DNA of 64,000 nt from Gemmatimonadales bacterium. Lineage in GTDB: Bacteria > Gemmatimonadota > Gemmatimonadetes > Gemmatimonadales > GWC2-71-9. The stretch covers positions 189,078 to 253,077 of the forward strand of contig JAWKQM010000006.1 of NCBI GenBank assembly GCA_041390145.1. Direction: 5' to 3'. Under the pieces are notes generated by a model, which was given only the letters and a program-made list of their open reading frames with translations, had not been told where the DNA came from and searched no databases. Below are positions 18,380 to 27,086 of this stretch, piece after piece; the first letter of the stretch is position 1, and every line of letters begins with the position of its first letter. The position numbers were made by a program, and so were the translations under genes.

Positions 18380-19541
18380 GGACTCGGTCCGCCGCTTCGC
18401 GCCGGGCGTGATCGTCGCCCTGGCCGTCGGGCTCATTGCCCTGACGGCCGGCACGGGGTTGATGGTCACGCGGCACCTCCAGCAGGACGCCCTCAACATC
18501 AGTCGGCTCTATTCCGGTGTGTTTGCCGGCCTGAACGACCCCAGCCCTGGTGCTGAGGCGGGCGCGCTCCTCCAGCTCGGTGAGCGGGTGCGGCAGCAGG
18601 GGCTTCCGCTCGTCGTGACCGACGGGATGGGACAGGTCACCGCCTACGCGAACCTTCCCTTCCAGGCCGAACTGGATGACCCCCGCGTCAAGGACTACGC
18701 GAAGAAGCTGGACAGGGTGAACCCCCCGCTCGTGGAGCCGGGCCTCGGCACGGTGCACTTCGGCCCGTTGCCGGCCCGCCGGCAGCTTGGCCTCCTGGCC
18801 CTCCTGCAGGCGCTGACGGTGGCGGTGATGATCGGTGTGGCCTACTTCGCCTACCGGCATGCGATGTCCTCGCAGCGCGACCGCCTCTGGGTGGCCATGG
18901 CCCGCGAGGCGGCGCACCAGATGGGCACGCCGCTGACGAGCCTGCAGGGGTGGATCGAGGTGGTGCGGTCCCGGCCGACCCCCCCGGCGGATCTGGCCGA
19001 GCACCTGGCGGCGGATGCCGAGCGGCTGGAGCGCGTGGCGCAGCGCTTCGAGCGCATCGGCAACCCCGCCCGACGCGAACCGATTGGCCTCGGCGCGCTC
19101 GCCGATCGGGTGGCCGGGTATTTCCGGCCACGGCTCCCGCGCCATGCCAACCCCATCGAACTGCGGGTGGAGGCGGCAGGGGCGGGGCCCAATGTCCTCG
19201 GCGACACGATCCTCCTCGAGTGGGCGCTGGAGTCTCTGGTCAAGAACGCGATCGACGCCCTGCGTGGCCGCTCCGGCACCATCATCCTCCGGGTCGAGTC
19301 CGAGGGGCGGCAGGGGGTGCTCCGCATCATCGACGACGGACCGGGCATCGAAGGCAGCATCCGGCGTACGCTCTTCCAGCCGGGCATCAGCACCAAGACT
19401 GGCGGGTGGGGAATCGGGCTCGCCCTCGCCACGCGGGTCGCGCAGGAAGCGCACGAGGGGAGTCTCTCGCTGGAGCCCTCGCCAACCGGCGCCTGTTTCC
19501 GACTTGCACTCCCGCTCCAGGACGAGGCAGCCGCCACATGA
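18372..19541 (+). CDS. Membrane-bound sensor histidine kinase
   Basis: 389 residues from GTG 18372. Two membrane helices (about residues 10-32 and 138-160) enclose a periplasmic sensor loop of roughly 100 residues with no recognised domain. The cytoplasmic part has an H-box EAAHQMGTPLTSLQGWIEVV (phospho-acceptor His), the N-box NAIDAL, the G1 box DDGPGIEG, and G2 in KTGGWGIGLALA. The H-box sequence (GTPLTSL, not HELRTPL) is the variant seen in many Bacteroidetes and Gemmatimonadota kinases. No response regulator is adjacent, so it is an orphan. Stop overlaps pcrA (ATGA). Confidence 0.88.
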   Translation: MRRDSVRRFAPGVIVALAVGLIALTAGTGLMVTRHLQQDALNISRLYSGVFAGLNDPSPGAEAGALLQLGERVRQQGLPLVVTDGMGQVTAYANLPFQAELDDPRVKDYAKKLDRVNPPLVEPGLGTVHFGPLPARRQLGLLALLQALTVAVMIGVAYFAYRHAMSSQRDRLWVAMAREAAHQMGTPLTSLQGWIEVVRSRPTPPADLAEHLAADAERLERVAQRFERIGNPARREPIGLGALADRVAGYFRPRLPRHANPIELRVEAAGAGPNVLGDTILLEWALESLVKNAIDALRGRSGTIILRVESEGRQGVLRIIDDGPGIEGSIRRTLFQPGISTKTGGWGIGLALATRVAQEAHEGSLSLEPSPTGACFRLALPLQDEAAAT

Positions 19542-21787
19542 CCACACCGCTCCTCGGTTCCCTGAATCCCGCCCAGCGCGAGGCGGTCGAGCACGTCGAG
19601 GGACCGCTGCTCGTGCTGGCGGGCGCCGGCTCGGGCAAGACGCGCGTGCTCACCGCGCGCGTCGCGAACCTGATCGAGACGCACGGAGTGGCGCCCGACC
19701 GGATCTTCGCGGTCACCTTCACCAACAAGGCCGCCTCCGAAATGAAGGAGCGGATCGGCCGGCTGCTGGGACGCGACCCGGGCGGGCTCTGGATCGGCAC
19801 CTTCCACTCGCTCTCGGCGCGCCTGCTGCGGCGGGAAGCCGAACTGCTGGGCTTCACGCGCCAGTACACCATCTACGACGAGGACGATCGGCTGCGCCTG
19901 ATCCGGCGATTGCTGGAACAGCTGGGGCACCCGCCGAAGGCCTTTTCGCCCAAGGCGGTGCAATCGATCATCTCCGGTGCCAAGAACCGGATGGTGCCGC
20001 CGAGCGAGCTGCTGGCCTCGAGCACCTTCAACCCGATGGTGAAGGTGGCGGCGGAGGTCTACGCCGCCCTGGGGCCCGCGCTGCAGTCCGCCAACGCCAT
20101 GGATTTCGACGACCTGCTGCTCCATCCGCTGGCGCTCTTCCGGAAGCACCCGGAACGGCTGGAGGCGTATCGCCGGAAGTTCCAGTTTGTCCTCGTGGAC
20201 GAGTTCCAGGACACCAACCGCGCGCAGTACGAACTGATTCGCGCGCTGGGATCGCACGGGAACGTGAGCGCCGTGGGCGACGACGACCAGTCGATCTACG
20301 GCTGGCGCGGCGCCGAAGTGCGCAACATGGTCGATTTCCAGACCGACTTCGGCGGCGTGCACCTGGTCCGCCTCGAGGAGAACTACCGGTCCACCCAGGT
20401 GGTGCTCGACGCGGCGAATGCCGTCATCGCCGAGAACACGGGGCGGATCGGCAAGACGCTGCGAACCGCGCGGCGGGGCGGGGAATCGGTCACCCTGGTG
20501 GCGGCAGCCGACGAGCGTGACGAGGCGGAATGGATTTCCGGCGAACTCCGCCGCCGCGCCGCGGATGGCGACTGGGGCTACGGTGAAATGGCCGTGCTCT
20601 ACCGCACCAATGCGCAGTCCCGCGCGCTCGAAGAGTCGTTCCGCCGGAGCGGGACACCATATCGGATCGTCGGGGCCATCAGCTTCTACGACCGCCGCGA
20701 GGTCAAGGACCTGCTCGCCTACCTCCGGCTCGTGGCGAATCCTGCGGACGATGAGGCGTTCCTCCGGGCCGTGGCCGTGCCCCGTCGCGGCATCGGCGAC
20801 TCCAGCCTGGCGACGCTGATCGAATCCGCGCGGCAATGGGACAAGCCCCTCCTCGCGGCCGCCGGCATCGCCGATCGCATTGCCGACCTGCGTCCCAACG
20901 TGCGGCAGGCGCTGACCGGATTCGCGGCGCTGCTCGACCGGCTGCGAAGCGAGGCCGGGCATCAGCCCCCCGCCGACGTCCTGGAGGAGTTGATCCAGGC
21001 CATCGATTACGAGAACCTCCTGCACCAGGAGGGACCGGAAGGCGCCGACCGCTGGGACAACGTCCGGGAACTGGTGGCGAGCGCCGCCAACTGGTCGGAG
21101 GTGGTGGTGGAAGACCCTGAAGAGCCGGGCTCGCCGCTCGAACGATTCCTGGCCGACGCCGCCCTCCTGAGCTCGCACGACTCGATCGAAGGGTCGGAGG
21201 AAGGGGTCACCCTCATGACCATCCACACCGCCAAGGGGCTGGAATGGCCGGTGGTGGTGCTCGCCGGCCTCGAGGATGGGCTCTTCCCGCTGGCCCGTGC
21301 TGACGAGCAGCCGGGAGGAGTGGAGGAGGAGCGGCGTCTCTGCTACGTGGGCCTGACGCGCGCCAAGGACAAGCTGTACCTCACCTTTGCGCGCAGCCGT
21401 CGGCGCGGCGGCGACCTCAAGTACGGACGCCCATCCCGGTTCCTGGAGTCGTTGCCACCGGGAATCCTGGATGAACGGAGAACATCGGTCGCAGGCTGGC
21501 AGGGCAGCGGGGCAGCAGGGCAGCGGGGCAGTTGGCAGCGCCCGTCGGCCCCGCAGACCCGCAGCCCGGCGGCCCCGCCCGCGCCAGAAGAAATCTCGCA
21601 GGACGCCCCACGCTACGTGCGCGGGGAGCGCGTGACGCACCGGCGGTTCGGCAGCGGGTCGATCCAGGGACTCTCCGGGGGTGGGCGCGACCTGAAGGTG
21701 TCCGTCCAGTTTGACGACGAGGAAGTCGGGCTGAAACAACTGCTCGTGGCCTTCGCGGGTCTCGAACGAGAGTGGGAGAGCGCATGA
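19538..21787 (+). CDS. pcrA: ATP-dependent DNA helicase PcrA/UvrD
   Basis: 749-residue superfamily-1A 3'-5' helicase for nucleotide-excision and mismatch repair and replication restart. Motifs: Q-motif region LNPAQREAVEH, Walker A GAGSGKT (29-35), Ia VTFTNKAASEM, motif II VDEFQDTNRAQYE, III GDDDQSIYGWRGA, IV YRTNAQSRALEE, V MTIHTAKGLEW, VI YVGLTRAKDKLYLTF. A repetitive Gly/Gln/Ala/Pro linker (about residues 650-690) leads to a C-terminal Tudor-like domain (RGERVTHRRFGSGSIQGL) as in Bacillus PcrA, which contacts RNA polymerase. The start overlaps the kinase stop and the stop overlaps gatC (both ATGA). Confidence 0.95.
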   Translation: MTTPLLGSLNPAQREAVEHVEGPLLVLAGAGSGKTRVLTARVANLIETHGVAPDRIFAVTFTNKAASEMKERIGRLLGRDPGGLWIGTFHSLSARLLRREAELLGFTRQYTIYDEDDRLRLIRRLLEQLGHPPKAFSPKAVQSIISGAKNRMVPPSELLASSTFNPMVKVAAEVYAALGPALQSANAMDFDDLLLHPLALFRKHPERLEAYRRKFQFVLVDEFQDTNRAQYELIRALGSHGNVSAVGDDDQSIYGWRGAEVRNMVDFQTDFGGVHLVRLEENYRSTQVVLDAANAVIAENTGRIGKTLRTARRGGESVTLVAAADERDEAEWISGELRRRAADGDWGYGEMAVLYRTNAQSRALEESFRRSGTPYRIVGAISFYDRREVKDLLAYLRLVANPADDEAFLRAVAVPRRGIGDSSLATLIESARQWDKPLLAAAGIADRIADLRPNVRQALTGFAALLDRLRSEAGHQPPADVLEELIQAIDYENLLHQEGPEGADRWDNVRELVASAANWSEVVVEDPEEPGSPLERFLADAALLSSHDSIEGSEEGVTLMTIHTAKGLEWPVVVLAGLEDGLFPLARADEQPGGVEEERRLCYVGLTRAKDKLYLTFARSRRRGGDLKYGRPSRFLESLPPGILDERRTSVAGWQGSGAAGQRGSWQRPSAPQTRSPAAPPAPEEISQDAPRYVRGERVTHRRFGSGSIQGLSGGGRDLKVSVQFDDEEVGLKQLLVAFAGLEREWESA
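21501..21532. repeat. pcrA: 16-base tandem duplication in the pcrA linker
   Basis: Two head-to-tail copies of AGGGCAGCGGGGCAGC (21501-21516 and 21517-21532, last base differs) flanked by further GGCAG units. It encodes the low-complexity linker before the Tudor-like domain. Sixteen bases is not a multiple of three, so each copy is read in a different frame and copy-number changes would shift the frame. Confidence 0.8.
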
Positions 21788-22083
21788 CCATTGGCCGGGA
21801 TGAAATCCTGAATGTCGCAAAACTCGCGGAACTCGATGTCCCTCTCCAGGACGTCGAGGCGCTTGCGGCACAGATCGGGCGCATCGTCGACTACGTGGCG
21901 CAGCTGAACGACGTTCCCGCCGGTGAGTCGGCGGAGCCGTTTCTCTCGGGCCCGGCGTCGGTCACGCTCCGGGAGGATGTCCCCGGTTCCGTTCCCCTCG
22001 CTCACGAGATTGCCTCCTTTGCCCCGGCGTTTCGCGACGGACTCTTTCTCGTGCCGCGGCTCGGCTCCATGGAGGGGGAATGA
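21784..22083 (+). CDS. gatC: Asp/Glu-tRNA amidotransferase subunit C
   Basis: 99-residue GatC that holds GatA and GatB together. The ATG at 21784 overlaps the pcrA stop (ATGA) and is preferred to the upstream in-frame GTG. Typical features are DEILNVAKLAELDVPLQDVE, a helical segment IGRIVDYVAQLNDV, and the LREDVP motif near residue 64. The stop overlaps gatA by four bases. The GatCAB complex converts Glu-tRNA-Gln (and Asp-tRNA-Asn) to the amidated forms, implying that a dedicated glutaminyl- or asparaginyl-tRNA synthetase is missing. Confidence 0.93.
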   Translation: MTIGRDEILNVAKLAELDVPLQDVEALAAQIGRIVDYVAQLNDVPAGESAEPFLSGPASVTLREDVPGSVPLAHEIASFAPAFRDGLFLVPRLGSMEGE

Positions 22084-23483
22084 GCGACGTGCAGGCGGAA
22101 GCGGCCTCGGTTGCCGGGCGCCTCCGCGCGGCGGAGGCGCGCGGCCTCAACGCGACCTTGCACTGGAGCGAGGACAACCTCGCCGCGGAAGCGGCCCGTG
22201 TCATGGCGATGCAGGCGTCCGGCGCCGCGCTCCCGCTGGCCGGGATGCCGATCGCCATCAAGGACAACATCGTCACCCTCGATGCCCCGACGACCTGCGC
22301 GTCGCGCATCCTCGAGGGCTATCGCTCTCCGTATGACGCGACGGTGGTGCACCGGCTTCGCAGTGCCGGGGCGCTGATCGCCGCCAAGGCCAACCTCGAC
22401 GAGTTCGCCATGGGCTCGTCCACCGAGCACTCGGCGTTCGGGCGGGTGCAACACCCCACGCATCCCGATCGCGTCCCCGGGGGCTCGTCGGGCGGATCCG
22501 CGGCGCTCGTGGCCGCCGGAGTGGTGCCGGCCGCGCTCGGCTCCGAAACGGGAGGCTCGGTCCGGCAACCGGCCAGCTTCTGCGGGATTGTCGGGGTCAA
22601 GCCGACCTACGGCCGGGTGAGCCGGTACGGATTGGTGGCCTTTGGGTCGTCGCTCGATTGCGTGTCGGTCTTTGGCCGCACGGTCGATGACGCCGCCCGG
22701 GTGCTCTCCGTGATCAGCGGGCCCGACCCGCGGGACGCCACCACCGTTGCCGCCGAGCCGCTGGCGCTGGATGCCACACCCGGGTCGTTGCGCGGGCTGC
22801 GGGTCGGTCTGCCCGCCGAATACTTTCCCGCCGACCTCGATGCCGGGGTGCGTGCCGGCGTCGATCGCGCGAAGGAGGCGCTGCGCGCGCTTGGCGCGGA
22901 GCTGGTACCGGTGTCATTGCCACACACCCGGTTCGCGGTGCCGACCTACTATGTGCTGGCGCCGGCCGAGGCGGCCTCCAATCTCGCGCGGTACGACGGG
23001 GTGCGGTACGGCGTGCGGCGTGTCGGCGCTGCCGGGGACCTCCCCGCGCTCTACCGCGCGACGCGGGGCGAAGGGTTCGGCCAAGAGGTGCGGCGCCGCA
23101 TCCTGGTCGGCACCTACGTGCTGAGCGCCGGGTATCACGACGCCTATTACAACAAGGCGCAGCAGGTCCGGAACCTGATTGCCGGTGATTTTACCCGGGC
23201 CTTCACGCCGGGCGGGGTGGACCTGCTGCTCACTCCCACGACACCCACCCCGGCGTTCCTCGCCGGGGAGAAGACCAGCGACCCGGTCGCGATGTACCTG
23301 GCCGACATCTTCGTGAGCGCCGTCTCCCTGGCGGGCCTCCCGGCCCTGAGCATCCCGGTCGGTCTCTCCGAGGGGCTGCCGGTGGGGGCGCAGCTGATCG
23401 CCCCGGCGTTCATGGAGTCGCGCATGTTGTCGGTGGCGAGCGCGCTCGAGTCGGCGCTCGGCCCCGCCGGGGAGGTCCGCTGA
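22080..23483 (+). CDS. gatA: Asp/Glu-tRNA amidotransferase subunit A
   Basis: 467-residue amidase-signature enzyme that releases ammonia from glutamine for GatB. The Ser-cisSer-Lys triad is visible: Lys in MPIAIKDNIVT and the two serines in GGSSGGSAALVAAGVVPAALG, with ETGGSVRQPASFCG following. The ATG overlaps gatC (ATGA) and the stop overlaps gatB (TGATG). Order gatC-gatA-gatB is the common bacterial arrangement. Confidence 0.96.
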   Translation: MSDVQAEAASVAGRLRAAEARGLNATLHWSEDNLAAEAARVMAMQASGAALPLAGMPIAIKDNIVTLDAPTTCASRILEGYRSPYDATVVHRLRSAGALIAAKANLDEFAMGSSTEHSAFGRVQHPTHPDRVPGGSSGGSAALVAAGVVPAALGSETGGSVRQPASFCGIVGVKPTYGRVSRYGLVAFGSSLDCVSVFGRTVDDAARVLSVISGPDPRDATTVAAEPLALDATPGSLRGLRVGLPAEYFPADLDAGVRAGVDRAKEALRALGAELVPVSLPHTRFAVPTYYVLAPAEAASNLARYDGVRYGVRRVGAAGDLPALYRATRGEGFGQEVRRRILVGTYVLSAGYHDAYYNKAQQVRNLIAGDFTRAFTPGGVDLLLTPTTPTPAFLAGEKTSDPVAMYLADIFVSAVSLAGLPALSIPVGLSEGLPVGAQLIAPAFMESRMLSVASALESALGPAGEVR

Positions 23484-24916
23484 TGACCTGGGAGACCGTG
23501 ATCGGCCTCGAGGTTCACGTCCAGCAGAGTACCCGCACCAAGATGTTCTGTGGCTGCGTCGCTTCGTTTGGTGATCCGCCCAACACGAACGTCTGCCCCA
23601 CCTGCCTCGGTCTTCCCGGCGCGTTACCGGTGCCGAATGCCGAGGCCATCCGGCTGGCCGTGCGAGGCGCGCTGGCGCTCGGCGGCACGATTCACCATCA
23701 GAGCGTCTTTGCCCGGAAGAACTATTTCTATCCCGACCTGCCGAAGGGTTACCAGGTCTCCCAGTTCGACAAGCCGCTTTCCACCGGCGGCGCGGTGTGG
23801 TTCGAGTCCCCGGAGCGGGGGCGGATCGCCTGCTCGATTACGCGGTTGCACATCGAGGAGGACGCCGGCAAGTCGCTGCACGACCGGTATCCCGGTCACA
23901 CCGCGGTGGATCTCAACCGGGCGGGTACGCCGCTGGCCGAGATCGTGAGCGGTCCCGACCTCCGCTCGCCGGCCGAGGCGCGCGCCTACCTGGTGGCGCT
24001 GAAGCAGATCCTGGTCTACGCCGGGGTGAGCGACTGCAGCATGGAGAAGGGGACGCTACGGGTCGACGCCAACCTCTCCATCCGTCCGGCAGGACAGCAG
24101 GCGCTCGGCACCAAGACCGAGGTCAAGAACATGAACAGCTTCGCCAACGTCGAGCGGGCGCTGACCGCTGAGTATGAGCGGCAGGTGGGATTGATCGAGT
24201 CGGGGGGACGGGTGGAGCAGGTGTCGCTGCTGTTCAACGCGGCAAACGGCACGGTCCGTCCGACACGCTCGAAAGAAGACAGCCACGACTACCGGTACTT
24301 CCCCGATCCCGACCTTCCGCCGCTGGTGTTGACGGAGGCCTTCATCGAGGAGCAGCGCCAGGCGCTGCCGGAACTGCCCGAGGCCCGGCGTGCACGATTC
24401 GAGCAGGAGTACGGCCTGTCGGCGTATCACGCGCAGGAGCTCACCGGCGAGCGCGCCGTGGCCGACTATTTCGAGGAGACGGTCAAGGCGGGAGCGGACG
24501 CCAAGGCTGTGGTCGGGTGGGTGCTGGGGGACGCGATGGCGGCCTACAATACCGACGGGCGATTCCGGGTGTCACCTGCGCAGCTGGCGGAACTCGTCGG
24601 AGCGATTGGTGGTGGTGTCCTGAGCCAGCAGGGGGCAAAGCAGGTCTTTGCCCATGTGCTGCAGGCCGAGCCCGGGAACTACACGATCAAGGGACTTGCC
24701 GCAGAACTTGGCCTCGTTCAGGTCCAGGACACCGGCGCGCTCGAGGGGTGGGTCGATGAAGTGCTGGCCGCACACCCCGACGAGGTGACCCGCTTCCGCG
24801 GCGGCGAGGCCAAGCTGATCGGGTTCTTTGTGGGGCAGGTGATGAAGAAGAGCAAGGGGAAGGCCGATCCCAAGGGCGTCGCCCCGATCCTGCAGAAGAA
24901 ACTCAACGGGGGCTGA
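23483..24916 (+). CDS. gatB: Asp/Glu-tRNA amidotransferase subunit B
   Basis: 477 residues. The kinase-amidotransferase core starts WETVIGLEVHVQQSTRTKMFCGC and includes NVCPTCLGLPGALP, KNYFYPDLPKGYQVSQFDKP and YRYFPDPDLPPL, with a C-terminal YqeY-like tRNA-binding domain ending KGVAPILQKKLNG. Zinc-binding Cys residues are in CGC and CPTC. The subunit phosphorylates the misacylated residue and amidates it with ammonia channelled from GatA. Confidence 0.97.
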   Translation: MTWETVIGLEVHVQQSTRTKMFCGCVASFGDPPNTNVCPTCLGLPGALPVPNAEAIRLAVRGALALGGTIHHQSVFARKNYFYPDLPKGYQVSQFDKPLSTGGAVWFESPERGRIACSITRLHIEEDAGKSLHDRYPGHTAVDLNRAGTPLAEIVSGPDLRSPAEARAYLVALKQILVYAGVSDCSMEKGTLRVDANLSIRPAGQQALGTKTEVKNMNSFANVERALTAEYERQVGLIESGGRVEQVSLLFNAANGTVRPTRSKEDSHDYRYFPDPDLPPLVLTEAFIEEQRQALPELPEARRARFEQEYGLSAYHAQELTGERAVADYFEETVKAGADAKAVVGWVLGDAMAAYNTDGRFRVSPAQLAELVGAIGGGVLSQQGAKQVFAHVLQAEPGNYTIKGLAAELGLVQVQDTGALEGWVDEVLAAHPDEVTRFRGGEAKLIGFFVGQVMKKSKGKADPKGVAPILQKKLNGG

Positions 24917-24930
24917 GCACTCCTTCCGGC

Positions 24931-25587
24931 TCAGTCCTCGGCCTTCGGGTCTTCATCCGATGACCCGTCGCCCTCCAGCAACTCCTCGAGCAGCCGGTCC
25001 ACCACCTCGGAGACCGGTCCCGTGAGCACCGTGAGCAGCACGTCGCGGGCTTCCTCCGCGAGGTCGTCGGGGTGTTTCCGGTCCCGCGAGAGGCGCACGA
25101 TGTTGCCGAGGTAGACCGGCACGGCGGCGCCGTCCTCGAGGCTCGGCGTCTCGCCCTCGGGACGGGACGGCTGCTCGGTTTCCAGTTCGAACGACGGCGC
25201 GGGCACGCTGGCACGCCACGGCTCGCTGTCCTCCTCCTCGCCTTCCTCCGACTCCTCGGTCTCGTCGGACAGGGGAAAGCGCTCCGCGGGCAGGAGGGCG
25301 AGGAGGCGGCACTGCAGCCCCGGCGCGTCTTCGTAGGCCACCAGGCCAAGATGGACGGGCTCATCGAAGAGATGGAATTCACGCAACTCGTCGAGCGCTT
25401 CGGTCGGTGCCACCCGTCGCCCGACCAGCCGCTCCCCGATGAAGGTGCCGAGACAGACCGAGCCTTCGGGGGTCCGCTCGTCGTCCACCGGCTCGACGCG
25501 CACCAGGACCGGCGCGCTGGTGGCGACCAGCACGCTCGGACGGCCCTCGCCGTCTCCTTCGGGAAGCCCGAGATCGTCAGGCCGCAT
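24931..25587 (-). CDS. Hypothetical acidic protein
   Basis: 218 residues from the ATG at 25587, which has GGAGAG seven bases upstream and overlaps the previous gene by eleven bases. No signal peptide and no recognised domain. The first half is a compact mixed domain (RRVAPTEALDELREFHLFDE, VHLGLVAYEDAPGLQCRLLA). The middle is a run of Glu/Asp/Ser (EESEEGEEEDSEPW), and the end is again acidic (EGDGSSDEDPKAED). Very low pI. It is the last gene of a three-gene minus-strand operon with a zinc phospholipase C-like protein. Confidence 0.6.
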   Translation of the reverse strand: MRPDDLGLPEGDGEGRPSVLVATSAPVLVRVEPVDDERTPEGSVCLGTFIGERLVGRRVAPTEALDELREFHLFDEPVHLGLVAYEDAPGLQCRLLALLPAERFPLSDETEESEEGEEEDSEPWRASVPAPSFELETEQPSRPEGETPSLEDGAAVPVYLGNIVRLSRDRKHPDDLAEEARDVLLTVLTGPVSEVVDRLLEELLEGDGSSDEDPKAED

Positions 25588-26527
25588 CGAACTCTCCATC
25601 GGTCCCGACCTGCCAGGGGCGCGAGGTGGACAGCTTTCGCCAGTAGGTGAGGTCCGCCTTGCGGGGGAGGCCGAAGTCTCGCTCGGCGAGCTTGTGCACC
25701 CGCATCGTGTCGGCGGCGCCACCGCTCTCTTTCACTTCCCGGCGGAGCGACTGCGCGGCACGGAGCGGTTCCGCCCCGGCCGGGTCGAGGCGCCGGGCGA
25801 GCGGCCGGTCATCCCCCAGCATTTCCATCACGAATTCATACGAGAGCGCCATGTGCTGCTCGACGTCTTCCTCGGGGAGGTCCCAGCGGCTGTGGTTGCG
25901 GGCCATCCGGAACGCCCGTTGCCAGCTGCGGGTCTCCACCAGGTGCACCATGCCGCGGAAGAGGCGGCGGTTGGTCCGCACGCTGAAGATCGTGGGGGAG
26001 ATGATCTGGTCGAGGTGCGCGTCCGCCGGGGTGTGGTCGAGTTGGATGACTTCCTTGGCCGTGCTCGCGTACCCCTCGCCGAGGTGGGTCTCGAACCGGG
26101 CCTCCCAGTAGGCATGGCCGAGCCCGGAGCGCGAACTCGTGACGGCCAGCTGGCGGGGGACAAAGTAGTTGTGGGCGACGGTGTCGGCGGCCAGGTGCGC
26201 GAGGTAGCCGAGCCCGAACGCTCGCAGGGCATCGGTCGGGGCAAGGTCGTGGATTTCCTGCCCGACGTGCCAGTGGTGGCAGTGCCGGCTGACCGGCGCG
26301 AAGTTCTTTGCGATGCTGCTGTCCGCCGCGATGTTGCCGTACAGGAAATCGAAGGGAAACGCCCGGATGAGGTCGGCAACCGTCGGGGGGAGGAGGTGGC
26401 CGCTGGCCAGGACGTTCTGCGCGAGGTAGATGTGGGTTCCTGGACTCCAGGCGTGCAGGGCGTCCGGTGCGGCGGCCAGCGCGAGGCCGACCACCGCCAG
26501 CGCAACGGCGACCCGGGCGACGGTCAT
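25577..26527 (-). CDS. Secreted zinc-dependent phospholipase C family protein
   Basis: 316 residues. A signal peptide (VALAVVGLALAAAPDALHA) is followed at once by WSPGTHIYLAQNVL. A mature N-terminal Trp whose backbone binds zinc is the hallmark of the bacterial PC-PLC / S1-P1 fold. More candidate metal ligands follow: HCHHWHVGQEIHDL (about 83-96), GLGYLAHLAADTVAHNYFV (about 106-124) and FETHLGEG. The best match is the Zn_dep_PLPC family; substrate may be a phospholipid or another phosphodiester. ATG overlaps the preceding gene (ATGA). Confidence 0.8.
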   Translation of the reverse strand: MTVARVAVALAVVGLALAAAPDALHAWSPGTHIYLAQNVLASGHLLPPTVADLIRAFPFDFLYGNIAADSSIAKNFAPVSRHCHHWHVGQEIHDLAPTDALRAFGLGYLAHLAADTVAHNYFVPRQLAVTSSRSGLGHAYWEARFETHLGEGYASTAKEVIQLDHTPADAHLDQIISPTIFSVRTNRRLFRGMVHLVETRSWQRAFRMARNHSRWDLPEEDVEQHMALSYEFVMEMLGDDRPLARRLDPAGAEPLRAAQSLRREVKESGGAADTMRVHKLAERDFGLPRKADLTYWRKLSTSRPWQVGTDGEFDAA

Positions 26528-27000
26528 CGCCGCCGCCTGCGCCGCAACACCTTTGCGATGATGCCCGTGCTCAGGCGAGCGGTGCGCAGCGCGCTCGCGA
26601 AGCGCAGCGCCGTGTCTTCGACTTCCTCGTGCACGACCTCGTAGAGCGCGTCGAGGTCGGCCGCCCGTTCCGTGAATCGATCGATGCCATGATCGAGTCG
26701 CGTGCGGAACCGCCGGCTGGTTTCGACGTAGGCCTCGCCTTCCTCACGGACCAGGGACACGATCGACTCGCCCTGCTCGGCGACCCGCCTGGCGCCCTCC
26801 AGCATGCCGGCCAGGTCCTGGCGCAGGCCGCTGAGGTTGTCCGACATGGCGTCGATGCGCTTTTCGAGGGAGATGGCCGCGATGGCCGCGGCCGCGAACA
26901 CCACCACCCACGCGAGCGCCATGATGGCGACCGAGATTGCGATGGTCGGACCGACCCAGCCCGGCATGGGCGGCGAAGCGCCCTGAAGCAGCAGGAGCAT
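26524..27000 (-). CDS. Membrane-anchored coiled-coil protein
   Basis: 158 residues from ATG 27000. One strong membrane helix (about residues 15-41, AISVAIMALAWVVVFAAAAI) is followed by a long helical region of about 100 residues (KRIDAMSDNLSGLRQDLAGM, FRTRLDHGIDRFTERAADLD) and a very basic end (VLRRRRRR). It resembles DUF948-type proteins in layout. A GTG at 27006 in the same frame sits close behind a CATACT box and could be a leaderless start. Divergent from murA; its stop overlaps the phospholipase-like gene. Confidence 0.6.
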   Translation of the reverse strand: MLLLLQGASPPMPGWVGPTIAISVAIMALAWVVVFAAAAIAAISLEKRIDAMSDNLSGLRQDLAGMLEGARRVAEQGESIVSLVREEGEAYVETSRRFRTRLDHGIDRFTERAADLDALYEVVHEEVEDTALRFASALRTARLSTGIIAKVLRRRRRR

Positions 27001-27086
27001 GTTCACGCTCGAAGTATGGCCTCCTCGGCGGCCATTCGGAATCCCTTGCGCTTGACGGCCCCCGGCACACCGGGCGAGGTTTGGCC

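Noticed and set aside
18851..21871. 1006-codon open frame antisense to the histidine kinase and pcrA
   Set aside because: Opposite strand is a fully recognised helicase and kinase; the antisense product is Arg/His/Pro-rich without motifs.
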